Below, piece by piece: positions 34,108 through 45,827 of a stretch of 64,000 bases of DNA. The stretch is taken from assembly GCA_023678885.1 (NCBI GenBank), contig CM042998.1, positions 437,820 to 501,819 on the forward strand, read 5' to 3'. Position 1 is the first letter of the stretch, and the number at the start of each line of letters is the position of its first letter. The DNA is from Pogostemon cablin (Eukaryota > Streptophyta > Magnoliopsida > Lamiales > Lamiaceae). A program made the position numbers and the translations under genes. Below the pieces are notes generated by a model, which was not told the origin of the DNA, made no database searches, and worked only from the letters and a program-made list of their open reading frames with translations.

Positions 34108-34337
34108 TGTTAGAGTGATTTGATTAAGTATTAAACGATTTACCTCTCTAACAGTTTAAGCTTTTAGATGAGGTGATAATTTAACATGGTATCAGAGCTC
34201 ATGGTTAACAAAGGTCAGACTTGAGGCAAAAGTTAACCCGCCTGCATGTGAGGGGGCATGTTAGAGCGATTTGATTAAGTATTAAACGATTTACCTCTCT
34301 AATAGCTTAAACTTTTAGATGAGGTGGTAATTTAATA
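34108..34337 (+). mobile_element. complete TRIM retrotransposon
   Basis: Two 79-bp direct terminal repeats (34108-34186 and 34259-34337) start TGTTAGAG; the left ends in TTAACA and the right in TTAATA. Directly after the left repeat lies TGGTATCAGAGC (34187-34198), the primer-binding site complementary to initiator tRNA-Met. Just before the right repeat is the purine tract GTGAGGGGGCA (34248-34258). GTATG flanks both sides (34103-34107 and 34338-34342) as the 5-bp target duplication. By my count the two repeats differ at six positions, all transitions. The 72-bp interior is non-coding, so it must have been mobilised in trans. Confidence 0.95.
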
Positions 34338-34497
34338 GTATGTCATGTATATAGAGATGATTTATTAAATTTAAACCAGAAAAAATCAATCAAAAATAGA
34401 AAGAAAAAAGAAATAATGTAATAAATTCTAAAAATAAAGATTTAAAAATTAGACATATTATAAAAATGATAGTATCTCATGATAATTCACTTTTGCA

Positions 34498-34701
34498 CTC
34501 CCTCCGTCCCATTCAAATAGGGTATTTTTTCATTTTGAGTGTCTCACTCCCACCCAAAGGGATCCACACACCCCACTAATACAATTAAAATATGGGGCTC
34601 ACAAGCCCACTAATACAACCATCAACCACACATTAAATAATAATACTCATTAATCTACTTGCAAAAAAACAAAATGCCCTCTTTAGGCGGGACAGAGGGA
34701 A
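34498..34701. mobile_element. Stowaway-like MITE (degraded)
   Basis: The left end CTCCCTCCGTCCCATTC and the right end GGCGGGACAGAGGGAATA are inverted forms of the Stowaway terminus with a few changes. The TA target site is intact only at the right. The interior carries CCACTAATACAA twice and no open frame. Confidence 0.65.
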
Positions 34702-36395
34702 TATATCTTTTGAGATCTATTAATTAATGAGGCGGAACACTTTCTTGTGAAACGACCTATTATTATAGTTTGATGGGCAATACTCGTGTGAGACTGTTTC
34801 ATGTAATTAAGACCGTTTTTATATTTTTATAAAGACAATATTTGCGTGAGATTGTTTATGCGTGTTTTTAAATACGTTTTTACTTTTTGTGAAAAATATT
34901 ATCACTTTTCTTTAAAGTACTATAACTTTTAATTTACACTACAAATTGTTTATAAAATAATTCACTGCACCATTACTATACTTATTTATTAACATTTTAT
35001 TACTGATCTTATGACCTGCATAATCCACTCGGGATCCATGTATATCTAACGCAGTGGAAAAGACAAATGATGATCTGAATGATGATCCTCTGTTGTATCC
35101 TATGGGCGATGATCCTCTAAATGATTTCAATCCGCAGTCTCCTACGCAGAAATTCGGTTGCCGATTTCCATTTCAAAATTAGGGTTTTGAGATTTAAGGT
35201 GTTACATGAATTTTTTTTCTTTACTCACTTTTATGTGTGTAGAAACTGTGACGTGTGTGTGGATGCAGTTCAGATGCCTTATTCAACAGGGGCTATGAGA
35301 AAAAAATTAGGGTTAGGTCTCCACTTGGTTTAGACATCCAAATTTAGCCAAAAACTTATAACTTAACTAAAGAATTATTATTGCATTATTACCCTAATCC
35401 CATATTATGTTATGTCTCCCTCTTATTATGAACCCATTTAACTTATCCCGTGTTTAAGATATTCAATGCTCACTAATTAAACTATTTACTGATAACTCAA
35501 TTAATTAATCTTTAATCAAATTTATTATCATGTCGGATTAAATCACCTACAAGGTTTACGTGATAATCCTTATAGGCTTCTCAAGGGGACATCATTAGTC
35601 TAAATAATTAGGACACAAATTTCTTTTACAATTAACAACACATAATACAGACAACACCATCTTCCAACTTAACGAGCATATTGATTTACATTAATTAAAC
35701 CTCATCGATTAATGAATCAAATAAATAAATGCTAAATAACGTGTCAAGATTATTGTATATGGATTAAGGGCACGAACATCTATAATAATCGAGGTCTTAT
35801 TCTTCTATATAGTCAGTACAAATCGAACAACCTCAAACCGTCCTGCTTAATATACACAAAGTGCACTTGTGTAATTTTATAGTTAAGACAAATTTGTGTA
35901 ATTTTAATTAACTAATATCAAATCACACTACAACCATTCCGAAAGATATGTTTAGAGAGTAGTATTATAGATTTGATATGAAATGGTGATAGTATGGGTA
36001 TACTGCATGTATTTAAAGTAAAAAGTGTCATAGAAAATATGTGACTCATATTAAAAGGGGGTCTATTTTAATGTGTCAGAATAAATCTTAGATGTATGGT
36101 GATTTAGTTATAGATGTCTAATTGACTCAAAACACCACACACCCGCGAATATTTTATCATGTGTTGGCATCTATCTTTCTTCCCAATTTTCCACCTTTTT
36201 CATTTGAATCTCCTCGTCCTGGTGATTTCTATTTAAACACTTTAATACGGTAGTAAACTATATCAAAATTTAGTCAAAGACTCGTGGAAAACCTTACAAA
36301 ATAATTAATGAATAAGAAGTGATGATTTTTATAATGAGAAGTGATACACAATTGTTGATGGTAACGGTGTTGTGAACTATTTTATAAATAACTTA
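34702..36395. other. intergenic sequence, possibly old retrotransposon debris
   Basis: No gene is supported. The part 35340-35870 has more even base composition, and phrases such as TTATAGGCTTCTCAAGGGGACATC recall plant LTR-retrotransposon terminal repeats, but I found no paired ends. Around 34735-34870 GTGAAACGACC and GTGTGAGACTG resemble the ends of MITE family A and may be a fragment. Confidence 0.35.
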
Positions 36396-36468
36396 CTCCC
36401 TCCGTCACTTTCAAAGGGGGTTATTTTCTTTTTGCATGTTGATTTATAATGAGTATTAGTATTATTTA
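36396..36468. mobile_element. Stowaway-like left end (fragment)
   Basis: TA followed by CTCCCTCCGTCACTTTC at 36394-36412 is a Stowaway terminus. The expected inverted right end is not clear; AGTAGGAGTATG near 36640 is a weak candidate. The next element (36469-36606) may have inserted into it. Confidence 0.4.
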
Positions 36469-36606
36469 CACAAACACTTGTGTAAATCCAGTGATCATTT
36501 CTTTCAATCATATTATACCCTATGTATTGATAAAGTGTTTAAATTAAGGGGACCACATGATTTACAAGGATTTACGATGTAAACTCGATTTATAAGAGAC
36601 TAATTC
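36469..36606. mobile_element. MULE-like MITE, family B copy 2
   Basis: This 138-bp element is inverted relative to copies 1 and 3. Its right part GTAAACTCGATTTATAAGAG is the exact reverse complement of the left part of copy 3. The 9-base flanks TATTATTTA (36460-36468) and AATTATTTA (36607-36615) agree at eight positions. It shares ACACTTGTGTAAA with the other copies. Confidence 0.65.
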
Positions 36607-36960
36607 AATTATTTACTGTATAGTCGGTAGTTGTATTAGTAGGAGTATGAACACCATATTTTAATTGTATTAGAGGGATTATAATATACTAAATAAAAAG
36701 AGATAATATTTTTTTTTTAAAATGACAACATATTTAATTACAGTAAAATGATAACTAATTAATGCCCCTATAATTTATACAGTGATCTACAGTATTTCAG
36801 AGTTTATATTGAGATTATTAATTATTGACTAAATTTCCATGTGGTCAATGTTAAGGTTTTCCATTCGAGAAGTGCTACGCTCTATAGAATGCTGAGTGTT
36901 ATTATTATTTTTATTTTTTTTTATAAGACTTATAATTTATCATTCATACATGAATGTAAT

Positions 36961-37231
36961 GACAAATTCTCATGTGAGACGCTACTTATATGAGACCGTT
37001 TGTGAGACGTGTTAAAGTATGTCATTATATAGATAAAGTATGTTTAATAGTTATTAAAATATGTTTTGTAATGTATGATGAATGATGAATTAAAATATGA
37101 TTTTAGTATGTTATAATATGATTCTTTATTGACATACTTTAACTATAAATAAACATACTTTAGTTATATCATAAACATATTTTAATAATGGGTCAACCCG
37201 TCTCACAACCGTCTCACAAGAGTGTTTTTCA
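36961..37231. mobile_element. MULE-like MITE, family A copy 2
   Basis: This 271-bp element is the reverse complement of the element at 14843-15132: it starts AAATTCTCATGTGAGAC and ends GTCTCACAACCGTCTCACAAGAGTG. The internal blocks (TAAAGTATGTC, TGATGAATGATGAATTAAA, GGGTCAACCCGTC) match in order. AATGTAAT flanks both sides (36953-36960 and 37232-37239). Confidence 0.75.
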
Positions 37232-37358
37232 AATGTAATAAGTATTATTCTTTGGTCTATAAATAACGGTCTGTTTTACAAAAAAAAAATTTTATAGTTC
37301 GTTATACATAAAAAGAGTGGAAACTGGGCATGATAACTTCAAGTGAACTATAATTTTA

Positions 37359-37517
37359 GAGTTTCTCTTATAAATCGAGTTTACATAAAAAAAACTCTTA
37401 TAAACTCTGTGTTCCTATTAATTTATACATCCTAACAATACATATATAGGATATATAAGATTGGAAGGGAGGACCACAAGATTTATACTTTAAACCCAAT
37501 TTACGAAAGTGTCTGTG
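37359..37517. mobile_element. MULE-like MITE, family B copy 3
   Basis: This 159-bp element is bounded by perfect 9-base duplications ATAATTTTA (37350-37358 and 37518-37526). It runs in the same orientation as the copy in the ARIADNE intron: TAAATCGAGTTTACA at the left, GGAGGACCACAAGATTTATAC and CCCAATTTACGAAAGTGT at the right. It lies about 300 bp from the gypsy element. Confidence 0.75.
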
Positions 37518-37823
37518 ATAATTTTATGCGTTTTTTTGACCAAGTTCGTAGACGAAGAAGAATTTAAGGAAATGCACACGAAAAATAAATAAAATTTCAA
37601 AGAGATTTATTTATTTATTTGTTTGTTCGTCTTTTATCGTTGATGGAGATACTGGAAATAAAAATCGTGCATCCACATGAAAAAGGTGGAGAAGTTTTAC
37701 TTTCTGAAAAATATGCCAATAACTTTAACATAAGAATCTAGATTTTGTTTGGATTCACCAAGGAACTTTTTTCATTTCATAACAAATTTTAAGTATTGTA
37801 GTATTTTAAAATCTTTACAGTAA

Positions 37824-38695
37824 TGTTGACGGCTTTTCTTAACTCGTTAATTTAATGTTTGAGGGATTAAAATTTTTAATAACGAAGCTAAGAACGAATA
37901 TCATCAAACACAATAAATACCAAATAGAGACCAGTAAAGAGATCAAAGCCTCTTCAAGAATCAATTACCACCAAAGAAAACAACTAATTTTATTACTCTC
38001 CTTTCAAACAACACTCCTCTTTTCCCGATTCTTACCAGTGTAATGTCTAAAGTGATTGCTCCGAAAAACCTGCCTCTCTCCTGTGGGAGAGACTATTTAT
38101 ATTATCCCGAATGCCCTAGAATCAGACCAATCGTCTTGTGCCACCTGGATGAAGACAATTCGCCTTTAATGAAGTTGTCTAGTACCCCGACCAGTTGCAG
38201 GGGTGGTCTGAGCACCGCTTGTTGCATTGCAAGAGTTTGCAGGGTGTCTCCGTCCGTTACTGTCTTCTCATTGGTTGTTGGAGTCAGGCACGCCAGTCAA
38301 CTATTGTCTTCTAGTTAGGATTTCCGCCCAAGATATCTCCTCTTCCCATTAGTGTTGTCTTCTAGCCTGCAGTACTTGTACTCTTTCATTATGATGTCTG
38401 TCCTCTGTTGTCCTGCTTTTGCCGTCCTTCTTTGGTCTTCGGACAGGTTGGCTTTCGGTGCTGGGGAGTCCGTCCGAGGTTTCGGCCAGGGAGAAGGTAG
38501 ACGCCGAGGTGGCTTCCCACCGAGGTGGCTTCCTGGGCTTCCGAACTGTTGTGGTTCTAATTGGGCTGCCTTAATTCCCTTCTCATCTAAGTCCTTCAGT
38601 TGGGCCGTCGAGGGGTTTGGCCTCCCCTTTCAAGTATCACGAACCTATTGGGCCTCTTGGACCTAACAAGCATGGGGGATATAATACCCATAACA
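37824..38695 (-). repeat. 3' LTR of the gypsy element
   Basis: An 872-bp repeat, the downstream LTR with respect to gag-pol. In the first 290 bases I count roughly 20 differences from the other LTR, nearly all transitions, so the insertion is not recent. A 91-codon open frame inside both LTRs is not a gene. In minus-strand reading, the sequence just inside the element, CTAGGGGCTAA (38696-38706), would be the polypurine tract, though it is a weak one. Confidence 0.95.
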
Positions 38696-39143
38696 TTAGC
38701 CCCTAGAGCCTGAATAATTTTCTGACTTGAGATTATTTAGGGTCGAACTGTACTTCACGGGTTATATCCCTCATGCTTCGGTACCCGCGATATTAGGGTT
38801 CCTTCCATCTCGGCTCCCCGTAGTTCTAGTTCGCTGCCCTTGTTTTGATAATCCTCTGCCTTATCAGGTTTTCTGCACCATTTTTAAGATATTTTCGTTC
38901 TGGTGGGGGGCATATCTGGTATTTGGGGTGTACCTATCGATTCAAAATTTGAATTTTGAATCTTTTTGTCAGTTTCTCCTTCCCTTGTTTCTTCTTTTTT
39001 CTCCTTTTGATTCTGCAGGTTGTTGGCCTTCCCACTATTCAGTAAGTTCGCTTTCCTATTCCAGGTATTACTCTCCTCTCCTCTTTCTTCTTTTCTTCCT
39101 GGCTCATTTTCTTTCGTGTCCCTAAATCTGTCGTCCTTGTGGC

Positions 39144-42100
39144 TTAGGGTTTTTTCTTTTTCTCATTTCCATGTTTTACTTTCCCTTGTGTCCGTCGCGG
39201 TATGGTTTGTGAGGGATCATTTTTTCTTCCTAGATCCCTCAGATCTCCTTCCCATTCGACAGATTTCTCGCTCGGTGATTCTGGGTTACCTTCCTCTTCA
39301 TCCTCGTCGTCTTCTGAGGATCGTTCTGATCCTCTGTCTCTATCTCGGATTGCCTTTAACCAATGGGTTATCGACTTCGTTTTTGCTTTTACACTGGAGC
39401 CCAATCCTGAAATTGGCGACGCTGGTCCTGAGTTATTAGGTCATCTTGGAAAACTTCTGTTGTGGATAAAAATACTCTCTTTTTTGCTGCTGAGATTCTG
39501 TCGACCCTTAACGACTCTTGGTTACGGAAGAGCCCCGTTATTTCTCTTGGCAAGTTCCTGTGCAGGGAGGGTATCGATTTCTATCTTCCTTCTCCTGATG
39601 CGCGTATGTGCTACGCTTCGCCCAATGGTATGGCAGTTTATGAACTGCAGCTTGAGCTCGGTCTTAGGTTTCCCCTCCACCCCTGTATTCGGTATATTTT
39701 CAAATTTTGGGGTATAGCCCCTGCTCAACTGGCTCCGAATGGTTGGGCTGCCTTGATGGGGATTTTGGTCCTTTTTCGGAAAAGAAAATACTCTTTCTTG
39801 ACTACCGCTAAGATCAACTTCCTATACCGGCTCACCCCGAATCACCGGACGTAGGGTTATTACTATTTGGTACCGCACCATACCAATCTCGTTGCTTCCC
39901 TGCCCAGTTCCATTAAAGGGTGGAAGGATCCCTGGTTTTGGGTTCGTGGGTCTTGGAGAGGGGACTCTGTATATAACCTCGGGGACCCTCAAAATCCCAC
40001 TGTGCTCCCCAGAAGTTCTTTCTTCAAGCATGTTCTCAGTGCGTGTATGTTTCTGTTGGCTCTCTTCTTCTGTTATATGGGACCTACTAACATTTCCTTT
40101 TTTACTCTGTACAGGAGGGGATACATGCGCCCTCAAGACACTGTCGGTCGAATTTCAGTAAGCTTTTTATCGTGTTCGCAAACTCTATGAGACGAGACGC
40201 AATTACCAGCGCGTTCTCCGAAGGAGGAACCTTTTTAAAACCGACTTTACTACCACATCCATAGCCATGCCAGATAGTTTATTTGTGATTATTTCTTTGG
40301 CCGGAGAGCTTGTTGTATAGTTCTTCCTCTTATATTAATCTTCCTTTCTTCTATTTTGTCACCTTCAGGGGAAGGGAAACGTCTTATGCCCGACTCTGTT
40401 CGCATGGGTACTCTCTTGTCTGTTCGCCAGCACGTTGCCCTTTCTAAAGGGAAAAAGAGAGTCCCAGACTTCCCCTCCGAAGACCTCTGGAATCCCTCTT
40501 GCTGTGCAACCCCTTACATCTGTTAGGATTGGAGAAGCTTTGGATCTCATTTCTAGGGGATTGGAGGCCGATCTCGTTCGGGTGTCTGCTTTGGGTCCTC
40601 GGGAAAGGGTTTCTAAGAAAGCTTCTGGAGCCCCGAAATTTAAGAGAGGGGCGTCTGAGCTCGCAGCCCCTAAGTCTGTTGCTCCAAAATAGAAATATAA
40701 ACTGGTGGATGAGACTTCCGAAGAGGATACTCATGATAGTACTGCTCTTACTACTCACCCTCCGAAGAGAACCAAGGATGATGATGTGGGTGCTGTTGTC
40801 GTTGGTTCTTCCTTATCTCCTCAGGAGACCGTTGAAGTTTGTGATATCAGCTCTTCCCCCTCTCCAGATACCCTTTTCCGATCTCCTTTTGTTACTTTTG
40901 GCACGTCGCGAGGTGCCCTTCCGTTCGAGGCTCAGCAAACCTTTGGTGGTACTTCCTATGATCTGGCATCTCACAGTTCCCCTTCTGAGATGTGGCGGTA
41001 TTACCAAGAGAAGACTCCTCTGCGGTTCTGGTCACACGACGGTTCCTCTTCCGAGGGTGCCCCCTCCGCTCTGCCTGTGTCGGATGATGCTACTTCGTTC
41101 CTCTCCGTAGATCCTGTGGTTGATTAGGAGCTATCACAGAAGTATAGCCATTTGGATGAGGTCGGGAAAACCTTCGTCCGAACTCAAGAGCTCTTGCTCG
41201 ATTTTAACGCTCCCGCGTATTTGGCTCGTGCTACCACCTTCCCCTTTAAGGGGTGTACTCGCGAACTCCTTGAACGTATGGAGAGTATGTCTGCCAAATA
41301 TTCTCTTCACACCATTTCTGGCCATGCGGGTCGGCTAGCACTTCATGCTGTAAATGCCTTGCATCATATTTTTTAGTTGGAAAGAAGTGAGTCCAGTCTG
41401 CAAGATGAAGTTACTTCGTTGGCTCAAAAGGTGAGGGACTATGAGAGAAAAGTATCCGACGTGGGCGCGGCTGAGGCTTTGATCAGGGGCCAATTGAGGG
41501 TTAAGCAAGACAAAAGAGCTGAGCTACAGGGAACCTTTGAGCTCATCGGTGCTCGGTATGATAGCCTGTTAGCCAAATCCGAGGATGAGAGGAGCGCTTT
41601 GGAGCTCTAGATCAAGGTGCTTTCGGATAAGATTGCAGCTTCGGAGGTCAAACACCAGGAGGAGATTGCGGCGAAGGAGAACCAACTCCAAGCTGAGCTC
41701 TCCAGGGTTTAAAGTAACTTGCATGCTCTCCGGATATCTTCTGAACAAGAACAGGAGAGGGAAACATCAGAGGTTTCCGAGGTCTCAGAAAATTAAGGTG
41801 TCCGAGGATGTTATTGCAGAGGCCTTGAGGGAGCGTGATACGACCTTGACTGAGATGGAGCGTGCGAATGATGTTTTCCTTCTATCAGAGACGGATAACC
41901 AATACTATGGGGAAGTTATCCTTCCGAAGACCAAGATTCACTGCTTCTGCTCTTGCGTCTCCACTTTTACCCAAGCCTCTGCCCGGATACCCTATCTTGA
42001 TTGTCTCGATGACATGCGCAATATTCTCCACCAAGCCCTTAGCGAGGAGAAGATGCCTCCTGGGGAGACTCTGAAGGACGACCTTGATTTTGGGGTGCTC

Positions 42101-42529
42101 GGTAGGTATTCTGACTTCATCACTGACGTTCCTAAGGAGTCCATCGAAGGGTCTGAGGAGGGTCGATCCGATGAAGAATTTACCAATGATGTCTTAGCTC
42201 TTGCCATGGTTGATTCTGGGGTTGAGGATTCACCTGCCGTGGTTCCCGCTGAATCTGTAAGGGGACCTATTCAAGAATTTCCCGCTGAGTCTGAGCTTCC
42301 TATCCTCGGTGGTGTATATATTCCCGGTCAGATCGCTTCTGTCGAGGTTTCCACAGCTTTGCCTACCGAGGCTGCTACGTCTCCTTCAATTTCATCGGCC
42401 CCAGAGATCGCTCTTGTCTCGGATCGTGCCGTGGACATCGATATTTTATTGAGGCTGATGACCTCTGTGGCTCCCTTGGGTGCTTCCGAAGATACGGTGC
42501 GAAGGAGCAGAGATCCGCAATCCATATAG
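39144..42529 (+). pseudogene. antisense ORF region 1 of the gypsy element (decayed)
   Basis: On the strand opposite to gag-pol, overlapping open stretches can be read as one protein broken by frameshifts and single stops. The N-terminal part has a serine run (near 39295) and a domain with ELGLRFPLHPCIR, IAPAQLAPNGW and IKGWKDPWFWVRG. These blocks are typical of the putative gypsy-type transposon domain (Transposase_28-like) found in plant Tat elements. A Lys/Arg- and Ser-rich middle (about 40435-41120) and a charged, heptad-like coiled-coil part (about 41377-41880) follow, then an acidic tail to 42529. In-frame stops near 40690, 41125, 41374, 41608, 41710 and 41793 are all TAG or TAA. The function in live elements is unknown. 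Confidence 0.7.
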
Positions 42530-43164
42530 GTGGTCGGTTCTGAGGCCTCTTTAGCTGATCAATGAAGTGTCACCGAGCCTCTAGTGTCGAATAAGGTGTT
42601 TTTTCCTTGTTCAGAAATTCTGTATCTTTCTTGCCTTCCTCTTATTCATGTTTGATAGGACCTTGAATTACTTTCGCTTTCGTTGTAATTCGTTTATTTG
42701 TGAATAAAGTGCCTTCTCTTTCCTGTCCATTGATCTTGCAAGGGTGTTCTGGTAACTTGCCTTTAATTTCAAATATAACCGCCATTTTTCTGTCGTGAGA
42801 TGTAACGTCGTTGGTCAGGTGTCACGTGTATTAATTTGAGCTCTCCCTTTTTCTTGGGAGTTGTAAGGTCTCTTCATCCCCGCCATTGGATCTTAGTCGT
42901 TTTTGTTCCATAACTTCCCATGAAGATATCTGCCACGCCTCACTTTGTCAGATAGTTTCCCTTTTGATTTTTTGAAATTCAAATCTCCCATATTCTCTCC
43001 CCTATATTTTCATTTTTTCTTTAACCTAATTCCCCTGATATCTTCACAACTTCTCAACATTTCGCTATCTTTGTGCAGTCTGAGAGTCACACTTTCTTCT
43101 TTTGCCTTTTTTTGCCCAACCCTAATTTTCAAATTCTCAATTCGATTCTTCATTTGAGTGAACA
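42530..43164. other. spacer between the two antisense reading regions
   Basis: This pyrimidine-rich non-coding stretch looks like the 3' end of region 1 followed by a leader for region 2, since CT-rich sequence (42945-43150) precedes the ATG at 43165. An AATAAA signal occurs at 42703-42708, about 170 bp after the last stop of region 1. Confidence 0.4.
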
Positions 43165-45827
43165 ATGTCTAGTCAAGGTACTCTACCTCCGCATGATATT
43201 CAGGAAGTGAATACCTCCGATGATTCGCCGACATGGCGTGCGCGACCTGGTACCCGCAGTGCTAATCGTCTCTGCCAGATGCCACATCCTAGTCTGAGGG
43301 ATTTATCTTCGTCTTCTTTCTCGGGCAGGAATCAGGATTATATCCCTTCTTTCGGCCGGCAATCGGTCCCTGATGTGCTGGCTGTTGGTGTTGGCAGCGC
43401 CGTAATATTCTTCGATTCTGATTTGGGCGTGATATTTCCTCATAGCGTGGGGGATTATCTCCCTGCTTGCCGCGATGTTGGTGACTTGGGGGTTGCTTTC
43501 CGAGGGATGGCCCAGGATCTTAGTTGGGTGTCAGCTACCAGGTTGTCTTCAGAACGATTGGATGAACTTCACTGTCGATACGGTAACCTTAATATCACCT
43601 TTGAGCTCTCCTCGGGTGGAGTTCCCATTTCTGAGCCTCCTCTCTGTCGTACATCGTTCTATTACTCTTTCTTGCCGGGTTGCGTCTTCCGCTTCCTCCC
43701 ATTGTTGGCCTATTGCTGCAAAGGTGGGATATGATTATAAGCCAGCTGTTTCCCTCTTTTTGGTTGCGCCTAATCTCCACCATGTCGTTGTACCATGTGT
43801 TGGGCCACACTATCCGAGATCCGTTTGAGTTAGAGTTTCTATTTGTTTATGATGCGTCTGACCATTCTGGCAGTTTCTACCACTTGTTACCTCGCAACAA
43901 TCATCATTTTGTGGGGGCTTCTGACGTCATTGGTCGGATCTGGGAGCGAGCCTGATTTTGGATAGGTGGTGACTATATCACTCGCGTCAATGGTGCCTCT
44001 GTGACTTTTCCCATTCGGTTCCTACCATTAGATAAGTGTACGATCCTTTCTTGTCTCCTGAGCCCTAGCTTATTGCTTATATGTCTTTCGTAGTTTCTGA
44101 TGTCACTTTTGCGCAGGTCCTCCCCCTCGTCCTCTTAAACTGTTGAGCGATGGCTTTCGCCGATTCTACAAAATCTTATCTCGTGGGGGAGAACACTTAT
44201 CGGGTCTCTCCACTGCTTTTCGAGCCTATCCTGGTTTCGGCTGGGTTGTCCACTTTTGGCTGCGGCGCAACCACTGGTGCTTCCCTTTTCCTGGCCTGTC
44301 CTGCTCTCTTTATTCCATGACTAACTTTTCTTTCTTCTTTTCTTTCTAGGTGAACTCCAGAATGCATTTCCCCTGTATGATCGACTGGTTTCATGGCTGG
44401 TTTGTCATTAATCCCGTATAAATATGTTTACCAGTTTTCGAATGATGAAGTTGATCCCGATTATCTTGCACGTTCTCCATCTCCTGACAAAGATGTGGAA
44501 ATGGATGACCTGTTTGTTGGGTCCTAGGACATGAAGCTTGGTGAAGATTTGTTGGTTACATAGTTTACCGAGCATATTGTTCTGCCCCCTTTGTCGCCTC
44601 TCCGTCTGCATTTGCATCGTTCTCTCGTTGTTCCTTCTGGTATTTCTGCTGTCCTCAGTTCTGGGTCTGCTTTTTCCACCTGCTCGGAAAGAGAGAAAGA
44701 AGTGTTTACGAGCACGGTGGGCCTTCCCATTCGACCGGAATCAGCTTCGTGCCACGTTCATTCCCCTTCGTTGGTGAGTTCGATCTCCTTGCTAAAAGAC
44801 TAAGGGGGATAATCACCTCCATTCGAGCTTTCTCATCCTTTCCGTGTTAATTACATTCTCAGTCGTGGCACCCTTTTGTAGATCTTCCTCCCATCCCGTC
44901 TGAGGTAGAAATGCCGCCTGAGGAGGATCCCGAGGAGGATTTAGAAGAGGATCCAGAGGAGGATCATGAATCAGAGGAGGTTCCCGAGGTGGGGATTGGC
45001 AGTGGCTCTGAGGCCGAGGATTACGACATGATGGTTGGTCCAAGGAGGAGGTCTATCCCTGTGGCAGATGTCAGCTTTGTTCCCTCAAACTCTCGAGCAG
45101 TTCTGAAAGTCCCTTTACTCAGTCCGGATCTAGATGGATCAGTTGTCGTGACCAATCCCACCGATGTGGATGTTGAGGCCGCCAGGTTGGCAGCCGAGAG
45201 ATCCCATGAACGAGGAAAAGGTAGGGCTGAGGAAGGTGATGAGCCTGCTCTGGCCGAGTTGTGAGAGCTAGGACTCCAGGGCTTTTTTGCGGGTGTCAGT
45301 TCTCGGGTCCCGCGTTAATCTTTTTCGACCATCGTTCCTAGCTCTCTTTTCCAAGACTCCTCGGGTTTAGCCGTGATGGCTGGAGTTACCGTCGCTTCTC
45401 TCGCCTCTTTTCTGCACTTTATGGATCAGTATCGTGTGTTCGCCAACTGACTTATCGATTGCTCCAAGGGATCTTTTGCCAGCATTGAGGAAAGAATACA
45501 TGCTCTGAAGGTCGAGAACGCCTAGCTAAACTCCCTTGTGACGCACCAGAGGGAACAATTGGATGTTGATATAGGGCGGGCTACTCTCGGGTCTATGGAG
45601 GCAAGTTTGACCGAGACTGAGATTGCTAGAGATGCTGCGAGAGTCAAGGCCGCTGAGGCACGTGCTAGGTTGGTTGAAGCCGAGGCTCGCATCTGATCCT
45701 TGGAGCAGCGTATTCCTCGTACCGGCTCGGCAGAAGAGAGGGTCGTTCGCGCGGAAGCTCTCTTAAAAGAAATGGAGGATAAGATGGCGAGCATTTTCCA
45801 TTCCTTTGGCAGCCGAAAGAAAGATTG
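43165..45827 (+). pseudogene. antisense ORF region 2 of the gypsy element (decayed)
   Basis: A second reading region on the plus strand starts with an intact 189-codon frame from ATG 43165 (MSSQGTLPPHDIQEVNTSDD). It then continues through several frames. Readable parts include RLDELHCRYGNLN near 43560, HLLPRNNHHFVG near 43880 and FWIGGDYITRVNG near 43955. An acidic Pro/Glu/Asp-rich piece (44911-45050) is followed by a coiled-coil-like C-terminus rich in Ala, Glu and Arg (about 45480-45827). The overall plan (globular N part, low-complexity acidic middle, coiled-coil end) parallels region 1, but I see little direct sequence identity. It is either a diverged duplicate or an independent gain. 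Confidence 0.6.

Noticed and set aside
38043..38318. 91-codon open frame, repeated almost identically at 52055-52330
   Set aside because: Both copies lie inside the two LTRs of the gypsy element and match because the LTRs match; no protein family is recognised.
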